Positions 44,718 to 52,838 of a stretch of 64,000 nucleotides of DNA are shown here, piece by piece. The DNA lies in contig NZ_LR824569.1 of NCBI RefSeq assembly GCF_903969135.1, forward strand, positions 2,542,001 through 2,606,000. Reading direction: 5' to 3'. A model generated the notes under the pieces. The model was not told where the DNA came from, ran no database searches, and was given only the letters and a program-made list of their open reading frames with translations. Numbering within the stretch: position 1 is the stretch's first letter; every line of letters begins with the position of its first letter. The stretch comes from Chryseobacterium sp. JV274 (GTDB taxonomy: Bacteria; Bacteroidota; Bacteroidia; Flavobacteriales; Weeksellaceae). A program made the translations under genes and the position numbers.

Positions 44718-45395
44718 TTAGTATTCGCTGTCAAGATTTTCATTTTTTTGAGAAGATGCTACTGTTTTTTTAAACTCAGTTCCTAATTTCATAAAGGAAT
44801 ATTTAGCAACATCTATGGCTTCTTTTTCACTGCTGATTCTTTTGCCGTTTACAATTACATAGGAGTCATTGTATGCTGTAGCAGAATCATTTAAACTTTT
44901 ACTGTTTGAGGAATTACTTACGTATCTGGGTCTTGTTTCCTTTTTAAGTCTTCCTCTTTTTGGCAGGATTTCATCCATTACATCTTTTTCCGCTACCTGG
45001 TTATCCTGAAAAACAGAATCTTTTTTCACACCGGAAATAGAATCTGTATGATTTATGGCAACCTGTTCCTGGTGATCACTGTTTTCTTCAATGAATCCGG
45101 ACTTCTGCTTTAAGATTTCATCTTTTACCAGCTTTTCTTTATCCTGCGCATTCTTATTATTGTTATTCAGGAAAAATCCGATACTTAAGACCAGCATTAC
45201 ACTGGCGGCCATCCAGAACCATTTAGGAAAGGAGGGTTTCTTCTTTTCTTGCAATGGAATAACAGGTGTTGCATTCTGTTCAGGCTCCGCGCCTTCAGCA
45301 GTCTGAAGAAAGTCTTCAAAACTCCAGTCCATTTTTTCTTCCTTAATATCCCGGAAGACTTCGTTGTATTTATCTTGTAATTGATCTTTTTTCAT
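44718..45395 (-). CDS. Putative anti-sigma factor, single-pass membrane protein
   Basis: 225 residues. The N-terminal 55 residues are cytoplasmic and acidic/basic (QLQDKYNEVFRDIKEEKMDW), followed by one membrane span at about 57-76 (PKWFWMAASVMLVLSIGFFL) and a hydrophilic, presumably periplasmic, remainder. It overlaps the sigma-factor gene by 26 bases, the classic position of an anti-sigma factor. No zinc (ZAS) motif HxxxCxxC is present, so it is not a canonical ZAS protein. Anti-sigma function is inferred from topology and position. Confidence 0.65.
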   Translation of the reverse strand: MKKDQLQDKYNEVFRDIKEEKMDWSFEDFLQTAEGAEPEQNATPVIPLQEKKKPSFPKWFWMAASVMLVLSIGFFLNNNNKNAQDKEKLVKDEILKQKSGFIEENSDHQEQVAINHTDSISGVKKDSVFQDNQVAEKDVMDEILPKRGRLKKETRPRYVSNSSNSKSLNDSATAYNDSYVIVNGKRISSEKEAIDVAKYSFMKLGTEFKKTVASSQKNENLDSEY

Positions 45396-45879
45396 AGCTC
45401 ATCAGTTGTGAGATTTGTTCTTTTACTTTTTGTCTCGCACGCATCAGGTTTACCCTTACTGCATTTTCCTCCATTTCCAGCATTTCAGAAATTTCAGAAA
45501 CATCATACTCTTCTACATCTTTCAAGTGGATGACCATCTTCTGTTTTTCGGGGAGCTGATTGATAAATCCTATAATATGTTCCTTAAGGTTATCAACTTC
45601 CATACTATAAAGCTCCGAGCGATGAAGCTGCATATCCGCAAAGCCGATCTTGACATCGTGATGTTTCAGCCGGTTCAGGCATTCGTTCCGGACAGACTTC
45701 AGCGCATAGGATTTAAAATTTCCGAATTGCCCCAGTTCATCCCTCTTCTGCCAAAACTTTATCATGAGATCCTGCACTACATCTTCTGCTTCATCACTGC
45801 TCATGACAAACCGCTTCGCAAAACGATACATCTCGTCTTTGAGAATAAACACCGTATTCTTGAAAGTTTCTTGGGTCAT
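45370..45879 (-). CDS. ECF-type RNA polymerase sigma factor
   Basis: 169 residues. Region 2 (about 10-75) has DEAEDVVQDLMIKFWQKRDEL, and region 4 (about 115-165) the helix-turn-helix LPEKQKMVIHLKDVEEYDVSEISEMLEMEENAVRVNL (cited by position). No region 1.1 or 3. First gene of a four-gene operon with a membrane protein and two DUF4252 proteins. No TAnnTTTG box precedes it, which fits self-directed transcription. The signal it senses is unknown; the operon looks like an envelope-stress module. Confidence 0.9.
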   Translation of the reverse strand: MTQETFKNTVFILKDEMYRFAKRFVMSSDEAEDVVQDLMIKFWQKRDELGQFGNFKSYALKSVRNECLNRLKHHDVKIGFADMQLHRSELYSMEVDNLKEHIIGFINQLPEKQKMVIHLKDVEEYDVSEISEMLEMEENAVRVNLMRARQKVKEQISQLMSYEKRSITR

Positions 45880-45937
45880 GAGTTTTGTTTCTTATAGGTA
45901 AGACAATTGCCGTTACAGATCTATTACATCAAAAATA

Positions 45938-45967
45938 AAAAAACTTCAAAAAAAATTGAAGTTTTTT
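45938..45967 (-). terminator. Intrinsic terminator of the GlmU-like gene
   Basis: AAAAAACTTCAA (45938-45949) pairs with TTGAAGTTTTTT (45956-45967); T-run on the minus strand. Confidence 0.85.
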
Positions 45968-45979
45968 ATTATAATCGAA

Positions 45980-47143
45980 TTAATACGTATCAAAAATATG
46001 TTTCAAAATAGCTTTATCTTCTTCTGTTAAAGGAACTTTTCTCCTCGCCATTGCTCTTTCTGCCACTTCATATACTTTATCCAGCCTGAATCTTTCATCA
46101 TCTTTCAACCCTCCCCATGAAAAGTTTTCCACAAGATTGGGTGGAAAACCAGGTTTGAATATATTGGATGCTACTCCTATCACCGTTCCGGTATTCAATT
46201 GAGTGTTAATTGCTGTTTTGGAATGATCTCCCATGATCAGACCAGCAAACTGTAAGCCCGTATCTTCAAAAGCTTTTGTTCTGTAATTCCACAGTTTTAC
46301 ATGGCTGTAATTATTTTTAAGATTGGAAGAATTGGTATCAGCACCGAAATTGCACCATTCCCCGATTACAGAGTTTCCAACGAAACCTTCATGTCCTTTA
46401 CTGGTGTAACCAAAAATGATAATATTATTGGCTTCCCCTCCCACTTTACAATGTGGACCAATGGTAGTTGCTCCGTAAATTTTAGCCCCAAGATTAAATT
46501 TAGAATCTTCTCCAAGGGTAATAGGACCTCTAAGGTGACAGCCTTCCATCACTTCAGCATTTTTACCGATATAAATTTTCCCGGTCTTAGTATTTAAAGT
46601 AGAGAATTCAATTTCTGCACCTTCTTCAATAAACAGATCTTTTTTATCTCCTAAAAAACCATTGGTTGAAGATAACTCCTGTGAAGTTCTTCCTTTGGTA
46701 AGCAGATCAAAGTCAAAATCAATAGCATGATGATTATAGGTAAACAGATCTTTTGGTCTTTTAAAGAAAATAAGATCCTCCTTAATGTCTGTCATTTTTT
46801 CAATCTGATTCAGAGAGAAATCTTTCATATTGATTTTAGCGGCGATCAATTCATCTTCATAAACCAACGCTTCTCCCAGCTTAAGATCTTTAATCTGTTG
46901 AATTACGGTTTCTGTAGGAATGAAATTCGGAACTAAAAAGAGACTTTCTTTTTCCTCCGGACTTTTAAATTTATCCTGAAGATACGTTTCCGTGAAGTAG
47001 GAAATTTCCGTGTTTTCAAGGATTTTCTGCCATCTTTCGGAGAATGTAAGAATTCCGCATCGCATGGCAGCAACAGGGCGGGTAAAAGTAAGCGGAAGAA
47101 AATCTTCCCAATATTGTGCGTCTGAAAATACTAACTGCATCAT
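45980..47143 (-). CDS. GlmU family sugar-phosphate nucleotidyltransferase-like protein
   Basis: 387 residues. The N-terminal part (FSDAQYWEDFLPLTFTRPVAAMRCGIL) is the divergent nucleotidyltransferase domain of Bacteroidota GlmU-like proteins. It lacks the usual GxGTRM loop, so pyrophosphorylase activity is doubtful. From about residue 170 a left-handed beta helix of hexapeptide repeats follows (IYIGKNAEVMEGCHLRG, ITLGEDSKF, TTIGPHCKVGG), as in acyltransferases. Its job in amino-sugar activation is inferred. MMQ gives two possible ATGs three bases apart. The -7 box is at 47180-47187. Confidence 0.8.
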   Translation of the reverse strand: MMQLVFSDAQYWEDFLPLTFTRPVAAMRCGILTFSERWQKILENTEISYFTETYLQDKFKSPEEKESLFLVPNFIPTETVIQQIKDLKLGEALVYEDELIAAKINMKDFSLNQIEKMTDIKEDLIFFKRPKDLFTYNHHAIDFDFDLLTKGRTSQELSSTNGFLGDKKDLFIEEGAEIEFSTLNTKTGKIYIGKNAEVMEGCHLRGPITLGEDSKFNLGAKIYGATTIGPHCKVGGEANNIIIFGYTSKGHEGFVGNSVIGEWCNFGADTNSSNLKNNYSHVKLWNYRTKAFEDTGLQFAGLIMGDHSKTAINTQLNTGTVIGVASNIFKPGFPPNLVENFSWGGLKDDERFRLDKVYEVAERAMARRKVPLTEEDKAILKHIFDTY

Positions 47144-47179
47144 TCAGGTTTTGGTTTAAAGTTTAAAATTCAAGGTTAA

Positions 47180-47187
47180 CAAATTTA
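47180..47187 (-). promoter_or_regulatory. -7 box TAAATTTG of the GlmU-like gene
   Basis: Minus-strand TAnnTTTG match 36 bases before the start, just downstream of the L31 terminator. Confidence 0.5.
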
Positions 47188-47191
47188 CAAT

Positions 47192-47222
47192 AAAAAAAGT
47201 CTTCCAAAAAATTGGAAGACTT
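47192..47222 (-). terminator. Intrinsic terminator of rpmE2
   Basis: AAGTCTTCCAA (47197-47207) pairs with TTGGAAGACTT (47212-47222), loop AAAA; T-run on the minus strand. Confidence 0.88.
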
Positions 47223-47245
47223 CTATATTTTTAAGTATACAAAAA

Positions 47246-47497
47246 TTACTTAGCGAATTTTTTGTATTTGTTCATGAACTTATCAACTCTACCTGCAGTG
47301 TCAACTAGTTTTACTTTACCAGTGTAGAAAGGGTGAGAAGTTGAAGAGATTTCCATTTTGATTAGTGGATACTCTTGTCCTTCGTACTCGATAGTGTCTT
47401 TTGTTTCTGCAGTAGACTTGCAAAGAAACACCTCGTCGTTACTCATATCTTTGAAAACAACAAGTCTATAATTTTCTGGGTGGATTCCGTTTTTCAT
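47246..47497 (-). CDS. rpmE2: 50S ribosomal protein L31, type B
   Basis: 83 residues. Starts [20 protein letters not shown], with the [20 protein letters not shown] motif in the C-terminal half. It lacks the four zinc-binding cysteines of the type A protein (only FLCKST keeps one), so it is the zinc-independent form. In many bacteria type B is made under zinc limitation; here it has a consensus strong promoter and probably serves as the standard L31. Leader of about 65 bases. Confidence 0.95.
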   Translation of the reverse strand: MKNGIHPENYRLVVFKDMSNDEVFLCKSTAETKDTIEYEGQEYPLIKMEISSTSHPFYTGKVKLVDTAGRVDKFMNKYKKFAK

Positions 47498-47569
47498 AAT
47501 ACTATTTTTAAAAAAATTAAGTTTGCTTTCGAAATAGTAATGGATATTTCTCTGCTAAATTTTAGGTTG

Positions 47570-47600
47570 CAAAAATACAACATTTTTTTAAAATTCCAAA
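47570..47600 (-). promoter_or_regulatory. Consensus promoter of rpmE2, TTTG-N19-TATTTTTG
   Basis: On the minus strand TTTG (47600-47597), exactly 19 bases, TATTTTTG (47577-47570). This is the best match in the window to the Bacteroidota consensus. In the leader ACTATTT and AAATAGT (47538-47532 and 47507-47501) can pair 3 bases before the start codon and might affect initiation. Confidence 0.8.
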
Positions 47601-47648
47601 TACTGAATTCATTTTTTTTTATTGGTAAGAAATTTAAAGTATTTTCGT

Positions 47649-47656
47649 TAAATTTG
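47649..47656 (+). promoter_or_regulatory. -7 box TAAATTTG of the beta-helix lipoprotein operon
   Basis: TAnnTTTG match 24 bases before the ATG at 47681. Confidence 0.6.
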
Positions 47657-47680
47657 GAACTTACTTAAACCTTAATTTCA

Positions 47681-49090
47681 ATGAAATTCAAATTATTACT
47701 GGCTTTTTCCTTCTGGATGTTACTTGTAGCAGTATCATGTAATAAGGATGATATTACGTTTGACAGCCCTACGCAGCAGCTAAGTTTCTCAAGAGACACA
47801 GTATTCTGTGATACGGTATATCATCAGGTACGTTCAGAAACCTATGTAGTAAAAGTATATAATAATGAAGATAAGGATATCATGATCCCAAGAGTAAATC
47901 TTGAGAAAGGTGCCTCTTCATTATATAGAATCAATGTAGATGGAAAACCTGGATATGATTTTCAAAATGTTCCTTTAAGAAAGAAAGACAGTCTTTATAT
48001 TTTTGTTGAAATTGCCCCTGAAGCTACCGGACCAGAAGCGATTGCTGAGGACAAAGTTATTTTCACAGGGCCTGCAGGACAGCAGCATGTGACCTTATTT
48101 TCTGTAGTTCAGGATGCTGAATTTTTTATTCAGACTCCCGGCAACCCTAATGAAATTACCAATTCCACTACATGGAATAACAATAAAGCAAAGATCATCT
48201 ACGGGAATCTTACCATCAACCCAAGTGTAACACTGGACATAAATCCTGGAACTAAGGTATACTTCCACAAAAACAGTGGAATGAAAGTTTCTTCCGGAGC
48301 TGTTTTAAATATCAATGGAACTCAGACCGATCAGGTTATTCTTCGTGGAGACAGAAATGATCCTTATTATGATACGATTCCTAAAAACTGGAATTCTATT
48401 AAAATGGAAGCAAATTCTACGCTCAAGATGAACCATGCAAGACTTTTCGGAGGAACAAGAGGTTTTGATATGAGACAAACCAATGCTACTATCACCAATT
48501 CATTCATCCATACTTTCTTTGAATACGGTATCTATGCGGTAGGTTCTACTGTGAATGCCAATAACCTTGTGATGAACAATTGCGGTTTATCATGTATCGG
48601 TATTTTCAGAGGAGGAAAACACAGCTATACTCACGCTACGATTGCCAATTATTCCAGAACAATGAGCTCTTTTGACAGAAGCGGAATTTTTGCAGCCAAT
48701 GAATGGAAGAATGATGCAGGACAATCAGAACAGGGCGCTTTACAGCTGCTTGATATTAAAAACAGTATCATATATTCTGATAGGGATGATGCTATTCATT
48801 TTGAACAGACTCCGGGACAGCAGTTTGAATTCTTACTTCAAAATTCATTAATAAAATATACCAGTGCAACAGGAGCAGGTTTCACTTTTGACAATAATCC
48901 AAACGTAATACAAACAACCAAGAATACTGATCCACAGTTTGTCAACTATTTTATGGCTAAAATGAATTTAAGGGTAAAACCAGGTTCTCCAGCTCTTGGA
49001 AAAGGAAATGCGGCTGTTGCAGCAACAGTACCTTTCGATATTGTGAATGTATCCAGAACTACAAACCCAACGCTGGGAGCTTATCAATAA
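47681..49090 (+). CDS. Lipoprotein with right-handed parallel beta-helix
   Basis: 469 residues. Lipoprotein signal MKFKLLLAFSFWMLLVAVSC (Cys20), followed by NKDD. Residues 30-150 form an N-terminal beta domain; 160-460 have short repeating beta strands typical of a pectate-lyase-like beta helix (LTINPSVTLDINPGTKVYFHKN, cited by position; SGAVLNINGT, GFDMRQTNATITNSFIHT, LLDIKNSIIYSDRD). It ends with SPALGKGNAAV and LGAYQ, common in this family. No catalytic residues identified. The stop shares its last base with the ATG of the MazG-like gene, so the genes are coupled. Confidence 0.82.
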   Translation: MKFKLLLAFSFWMLLVAVSCNKDDITFDSPTQQLSFSRDTVFCDTVYHQVRSETYVVKVYNNEDKDIMIPRVNLEKGASSLYRINVDGKPGYDFQNVPLRKKDSLYIFVEIAPEATGPEAIAEDKVIFTGPAGQQHVTLFSVVQDAEFFIQTPGNPNEITNSTTWNNNKAKIIYGNLTINPSVTLDINPGTKVYFHKNSGMKVSSGAVLNINGTQTDQVILRGDRNDPYYDTIPKNWNSIKMEANSTLKMNHARLFGGTRGFDMRQTNATITNSFIHTFFEYGIYAVGSTVNANNLVMNNCGLSCIGIFRGGKHSYTHATIANYSRTMSSFDRSGIFAANEWKNDAGQSEQGALQLLDIKNSIIYSDRDDAIHFEQTPGQQFEFLLQNSLIKYTSATGAGFTFDNNPNVIQTTKNTDPQFVNYFMAKMNLRVKPGSPALGKGNAAVAATVPFDIVNVSRTTNPTLGAYQ

Positions 49091-49416
49091 TGGAAATTAC
49101 CCAGTTACAACAGCAGGTTGATGAATGGATCAAAACCATTGGCGTAAGATACTTTAATGAGCTTACGAATATGGCGATGCTGACAGAAGAAGTAGGTGAA
49201 GTAGCGAGAATCATTGCCAGAAGGTATGGTGAACAAAGCGAAAAGGAAAGCGATAAAACAAAAGATCTTGGCGAAGAACTGGCTGATGTACTTTTTGTAA
49301 CATTATGCCTGGCTAATCAGACGGGAGTTAATTTACAGGACGCTTTTGACAGAAAAATGAAAATCAAGACTGACCGGGATAAAGACCGGCATCAGAATAA
49401 TGAAAAATTGAAATAA
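49090..49416 (+). CDS. MazG-like nucleotide pyrophosphohydrolase
   Basis: 108 residues, single all-alpha NTP-PPase domain. The metal-binding motifs are LTEEVGEVARI (EExxE) at about residue 30 and DLGEELADVLF (ExxD) at about 63. Hydrolyses (d)NTPs to the monophosphate and pyrophosphate, for house-cleaning of abnormal nucleotides. Start overlaps the stop of the preceding lipoprotein gene by one base (TAATG). Followed by a terminator-like hairpin, then aroA. Confidence 0.88.
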   Translation: MEITQLQQQVDEWIKTIGVRYFNELTNMAMLTEEVGEVARIIARRYGEQSEKESDKTKDLGEELADVLFVTLCLANQTGVNLQDAFDRKMKIKTDRDKDRHQNNEKLK

Positions 49417-49425
49417 TTATAAATG

Positions 49426-49467
49426 ATGAGTTATGAATTATAGATGAATTTGTAACTCATAATTTTT
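49426..49467 (+). terminator. Terminator-like hairpin between the MazG-like gene and aroA
   Basis: ATGAGTTA (49426-49433) pairs with TAACTCAT (49453-49460) and AATT with AATT inside; a run of seven Ts follows. The GAGTTATGAATTAT sequence is of a type that recurs in Flavobacteriia intergenic DNA. Confidence 0.65.
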
Positions 49468-49487
49468 TTAATATCATGTAGATAATA

Positions 49488-50711
49488 ATGAAGAAGCTAG
49501 AAAAATCAAAGTTATCAGGAGGAAAAACAGTACAGATCAGCGGTTCGAAAAGTATTTCGAATCGTTTATTGATTCTGGAAAGTCTGTTTAGCAATATAAA
49601 AATCGGAAATCTATCCAATTCTCAGGATACTCAGTTGCTGAAAAAAGCATTATCTGAAAATATAGAAGTGGTAGACATTCACCATGCAGGAACGGCAATG
49701 CGCTTTCTTACTTCTTATTATTCTATCCAGGAAGGAAAGACTACTATTCTTACCGGCTCAGGAAGAATGAAAGAAAGACCGATCAAAAATCTGGTAAGTG
49801 CCTTGAGGGATCTTGGGGTAGAAATTGAGTATTTGGAGAATGAAGGCTTTCCTCCTTTAAAAATTACAGGAAAAAAGATCACCCAGACTTCTGTGAATGT
49901 TCCGGCCAATATTTCAAGCCAGTTTATTACCTCTCTGCTTCTTGTTGCAGGAAAACTTGAAAACGGAATGGAAATTAATCTTGTAGGGAAGGTTACATCT
50001 AGGTCTTATATTGAAATGACCCTTGATATTCTGACAAAATTTGGTATCCAAAGCAGTTTTGAAGGAAATTCGATCAAAGTAGCCCCCTTCACTCCTGACC
50101 ATAATGCAGAAGTACATTATGAAGTAGAGAGTGACTGGAGTTCGGCTTCTTACTTCTACTCTATCTGTGCTTTGGGAAGAGAAACCATCCACCTGAAAAG
50201 TTTTTACAAAGAGTCAACGCAGGGAGATTCTGCAATTGCCAATATCTATGAGAAGTTCTTCGGAATCAAAACAACATTCTCTGAAGATGAGCATCAACTA
50301 ACGCTGGAACCTCAGCCAGATTTTTCTTTTCCGGAAAAAATTATCCTGGATATGAATGACTGTCCTGATATTGCACAAACTCTTTGTGTAACAGCCGCAG
50401 CCTTAAAAATACCTTTTGATATTTCCGGATTGGGAACTTTAAGAGTAAAAGAAACCGACAGACTTCTTGCCTTATATAATGAGCTTGAAAAACTGGGCAC
50501 TGAAACAGAAATTACAGATTTAACGATTAAATCAATCCGTTTTGGAGAGCCACAGGATCATATTTCTATCAAAACGTATCAGGATCACAGAATGGCAATG
50601 AGTTTTGCTCCGTTCTGCCTGATTAATGAGCTTACTATTGAGGATGAAAATGTAGTTGAAAAATCTTATCCAATGTTTTGGGAAGACCTTGAAAGTATTG
50701 TAACAAATTAA
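49488..50711 (+). CDS. aroA: 3-phosphoshikimate 1-carboxyvinyltransferase (EPSP synthase)
   Basis: Sixth step of the shikimate pathway: joins shikimate-3-phosphate and phosphoenolpyruvate. 407 residues, slightly shorter than the E. coli enzyme. Signatures: GSKSISNRLLIL (N-terminal PEP/S3P site), HHAGTAMRFLTSYY (about residue 66), SSQFITSLLL, ESDWSSASYF, DMNDCPDIAQTL and LRVKETDR with DHRMAMSF at the C-terminus. The Pro after GTAMR of E. coli is Phe here. It has no obvious promoter of its own apart from read-through from the beta-helix/MazG genes. Confidence 0.94.
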   Translation: MKKLEKSKLSGGKTVQISGSKSISNRLLILESLFSNIKIGNLSNSQDTQLLKKALSENIEVVDIHHAGTAMRFLTSYYSIQEGKTTILTGSGRMKERPIKNLVSALRDLGVEIEYLENEGFPPLKITGKKITQTSVNVPANISSQFITSLLLVAGKLENGMEINLVGKVTSRSYIEMTLDILTKFGIQSSFEGNSIKVAPFTPDHNAEVHYEVESDWSSASYFYSICALGRETIHLKSFYKESTQGDSAIANIYEKFFGIKTTFSEDEHQLTLEPQPDFSFPEKIILDMNDCPDIAQTLCVTAAALKIPFDISGLGTLRVKETDRLLALYNELEKLGTETEITDLTIKSIRFGEPQDHISIKTYQDHRMAMSFAPFCLINELTIEDENVVEKSYPMFWEDLESIVTN

Positions 50712-50715
50712 TTTA

Positions 50716-50766
50716 AAAATGTGGTAATTTGGAAATGGTTTCATTCTGGATTACCACATTTTAATC
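50716..50766 (+). terminator. Intrinsic terminator of aroA
   Basis: AAAATGTGGTAAT (50716-50728) pairs with ATTACCACATTTT (50750-50762), 21-base apical part. Confidence 0.75.
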
Positions 50767-50778
50767 ATACTACTAATA

Positions 50779-51459
50779 ATGAGACTCATCTTTCTCTTTT
50801 TGGCTTTCTTATCTGTGACGAGCTTACCTGCTCAGAATCTGAAAAATTTTTCTGTTCCGAAAGGTTATACCCAGATTGTGGAAGCCAAAGGCGATCTTGA
50901 CAAAGATGGAAAAGATGAAACTATCCTGATATTTAATACGAATATAAAAGCATCAGACAAGCAAAACCTGGAAGGTACAAATGACTATAAAAGGGTTTTC
51001 TATATTCTGAAAAAAGGAAACAGCGGTCTAAAAGTATGGAACGAAAATTCTACCCTCCTTTTTTCAAGCGGATTCGGATTTTATCCTTCTGATAATACTC
51101 TTGAAATCAATATAAAAAATAACTGTCTTATTATTGAACAGCAGTTTTTTACCAATTCAAGGCATACCCAGCAATATAAACATACCTTCAGATTTCAGAA
51201 CGGAGATTTTTATCTTATAGGTTCGCACGATCATTTTGAAGACACCTGTGAATTCAGTTTTACAAATGAAATCAATTTTTCTACAGGGCAAGTAATTGTT
51301 GACAGAGAATATTCATCCTGTGATGATGGCACCAAAGTACCCGAAAACTCACACAAAGAGTTTTCTCATAAATTCCCGGCTCTTATTAAAATGAATGATT
51401 TCTTTATCGGAGACCACAAGTTCAAAGTTCCCGGGTCGAAGGAGGATTTTGTGTTTTAG
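50779..51459 (+). CDS. Secreted protein of unknown function
   Basis: 226 residues. The signal peptide ends in LPAQ. A GDLDKDGKDETILIF stretch at about residue 37 resembles a calcium-binding FG-GAP-type loop; the rest is beta-rich with two cysteines (EDTCEFSF, YSSCDDG) that could pair. No family recognised. It lies between the aroA terminator and an intergenic repeat pair, so it is a single gene; no clear -7 box is seen. Confidence 0.6.
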   Translation: MRLIFLFLAFLSVTSLPAQNLKNFSVPKGYTQIVEAKGDLDKDGKDETILIFNTNIKASDKQNLEGTNDYKRVFYILKKGNSGLKVWNENSTLLFSSGFGFYPSDNTLEINIKNNCLIIEQQFFTNSRHTQQYKHTFRFQNGDFYLIGSHDHFEDTCEFSFTNEINFSTGQVIVDREYSSCDDGTKVPENSHKEFSHKFPALIKMNDFFIGDHKFKVPGSKEDFVF

Positions 51460-51600
51460 GATGGAAGATTGAAGCTGGAGGTTACTGTTAGGTGGTTGAT
51501 CTATCATAGCTGCTTTATTGTAAATCCATTACTATTTAACTAGTAACGATTTCTCTTTTTCCACCATCCATCCCCCAACTTCCTGACTTTATAGCAACTT
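51458..51600. repeat. Dispersed intergenic repeat, copy 1 (inverted arms)
   Basis: The left arm (51458-51490, AGGATGGAAGATTGAAGC and on) and right arm (51561-51600, CCACCATCCATCC, CCAACTTCCTGACTTTATAG) match, in the opposite and same orientation respectively, the element at 62194-62240 (CAGTAACTTCCAGCCTC, CCAGCTTCCTACCTTATAG). The family consists of GGAAG/CTTCC and CTGGA/TCCAG units. Confidence 0.65.
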
Positions 51601-51627
51601 AATCATCTCTTAAGATTAAATTAACTC
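51598..51627 (+). promoter_or_regulatory. Pho-box-like direct repeats upstream of the PI-PLC gene
   Basis: Three units with an exact 11-base period: CTTAATCA at 51598, CTTAAGAT at 51609, ATTAACTC at 51620, separated by 3-base spacers. This geometry equals PhoB-family boxes (cyanobacterial type YTTAAYY). A -7-like TATTTTTA is at 51649-51656, 21 bases further on. Function is a prediction. Confidence 0.4.
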
Positions 51628-51680
51628 CTTGTACTTTGATATATTCTTATTTTTAAGCTGCATTAAAAAATAAAAAAACT

Positions 51681-52676
51681 ATGTTCAAACAAAGCATGAA
51701 ACGTTTTACAGCCATCACTCTTGGGGTTGTTACTGCGTCGATCTTCTTTTCCTGTTCAAATGACAGCATGATGGAAAGAGATAATGAAACTCTTGCAGCC
51801 TCTTTAGCAAAAACAAGTAATAAGGCTTCATTATTACCTATTGCCATGAATAGCTGGATGTCTGGTCTTCAGGATAATATTTCAATTTCAAAAATCTCTA
51901 TTCCCGGGACTCATGATTCCGGTGCACGTGTAGATGCTCCTGTTGTATCAGGTACGGCTAAAACTCAAGACCTCAGCATTGCAGAACAACTGAATGCAGG
52001 AGTCCGTTTTCTGGATATCCGTTGCAGACATATTGACAATTCTTTCACCATTCATCACGGTGCGATTTACCAAAATCTGAATTTTGATGATGTGCTTAAT
52101 GCCTGCTATACGTTCCTTAACAGCCATCCATCAGAAACAATTATCATGTCTGTAAAGGAAGAATATGACGCATCCAACACTACCAGAAGTTTTGAGCAGA
52201 CCTTCGATTCTTATGTACAGAAAAATCCTTCTAAATGGGATCTTGGGGCAAACATTCCTGCATTAGGAGCTGTAAGAGGAAAGATCAAATTGTTGAGAAG
52301 GTTTTCTTCAGGAACAACTAAAGGAATCAATGCTTCTCCGTGGGCAGATAATACGACATTTGATATCAACAATTCCGGCGTACAATTAAAAGTTCAGGAT
52401 TATTATAAGGTTACCAACAATGATGATAAGTGGAATGGAATTTCCAGCCTGCTTAATGAAGCCAAAAATGATACTAACGGAAAGCTTTTCGTGAATTTCA
52501 CCAGCGGTTATAAACCGGGAATCTTTGGGATCCCAAGTATTCCTACAGTATCCAATACCATTAATCCAAAACTTAAGACCTTCTTCCAGACGAATACTCA
52601 GGGTTCATATGGAATAATGCCGATTGACTTTGTAAATGCGGAACTGTCTGAATTAATAGTGAAGACCAATTTCTAA
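51681..52676 (+). CDS. Phosphatidylinositol-specific phospholipase C-like lipoprotein
   Basis: 331 residues; MKRFTAITLG at residue 6 may be the true start. The lipobox is SIFFSC. The PI-PLC X domain shows ISIPGTHDSGA (about residue 73, catalytic His), LNAGVRFLDIRCR (about 107) and IHHGAIYQ (about 126, second catalytic His), then SVKEEYD. Cleaves phosphoinositides or GPI-type phosphodiesters, giving a cyclic phosphate product; the natural substrate is unknown. Lipid-anchored in the envelope. Convergent with the susC-susD-phosphatase operon and sharing its phosphoester theme. Confidence 0.88.
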   Translation: MFKQSMKRFTAITLGVVTASIFFSCSNDSMMERDNETLAASLAKTSNKASLLPIAMNSWMSGLQDNISISKISIPGTHDSGARVDAPVVSGTAKTQDLSIAEQLNAGVRFLDIRCRHIDNSFTIHHGAIYQNLNFDDVLNACYTFLNSHPSETIIMSVKEEYDASNTTRSFEQTFDSYVQKNPSKWDLGANIPALGAVRGKIKLLRRFSSGTTKGINASPWADNTTFDINNSGVQLKVQDYYKVTNNDDKWNGISSLLNEAKNDTNGKLFVNFTSGYKPGIFGIPSIPTVSNTINPKLKTFFQTNTQGSYGIMPIDFVNAELSELIVKTNF

Positions 52677-52701
52677 TTCATTATTTGTTAGATATATTTA
52701 T

Positions 52702-52732
52702 AGGCTGTTTCTTTTTTGAGGCAGCCTTTTTA
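52702..52732 (+). terminator. Intrinsic terminator of the PI-PLC gene
   Basis: AGGCTGTTTC (52702-52711) pairs with GAGGCAGCCT (52718-52727) including two G-U pairs; T-run follows. Confidence 0.85.
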
Positions 52733-52771
52733 AATTTTGTTCTTGTTTTATCTCAGGCTTTAAATCAATAC

Positions 52772-52804
52772 ACAAAAAAGACTGTTTCTTTTTTGAAACA
52801 GTCT
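52772..52804 (-). terminator. Intrinsic terminator of the phosphatase operon
   Basis: AGACTGTTTC (52779-52788) pairs with GAAACAGTCT (52795-52804); on the minus strand Ts follow (52778-52774). Confidence 0.85.
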
Positions 52805-52838
52805 CTCTTTGTAAAAGTAAAAGTATTAAAATCAAAAG

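Noticed and set aside
45415-45897. 160-codon open frame opposite the ECF sigma gene
   Set aside because: Phe/His-rich shadow of the sigma-factor coding strand with no motif.
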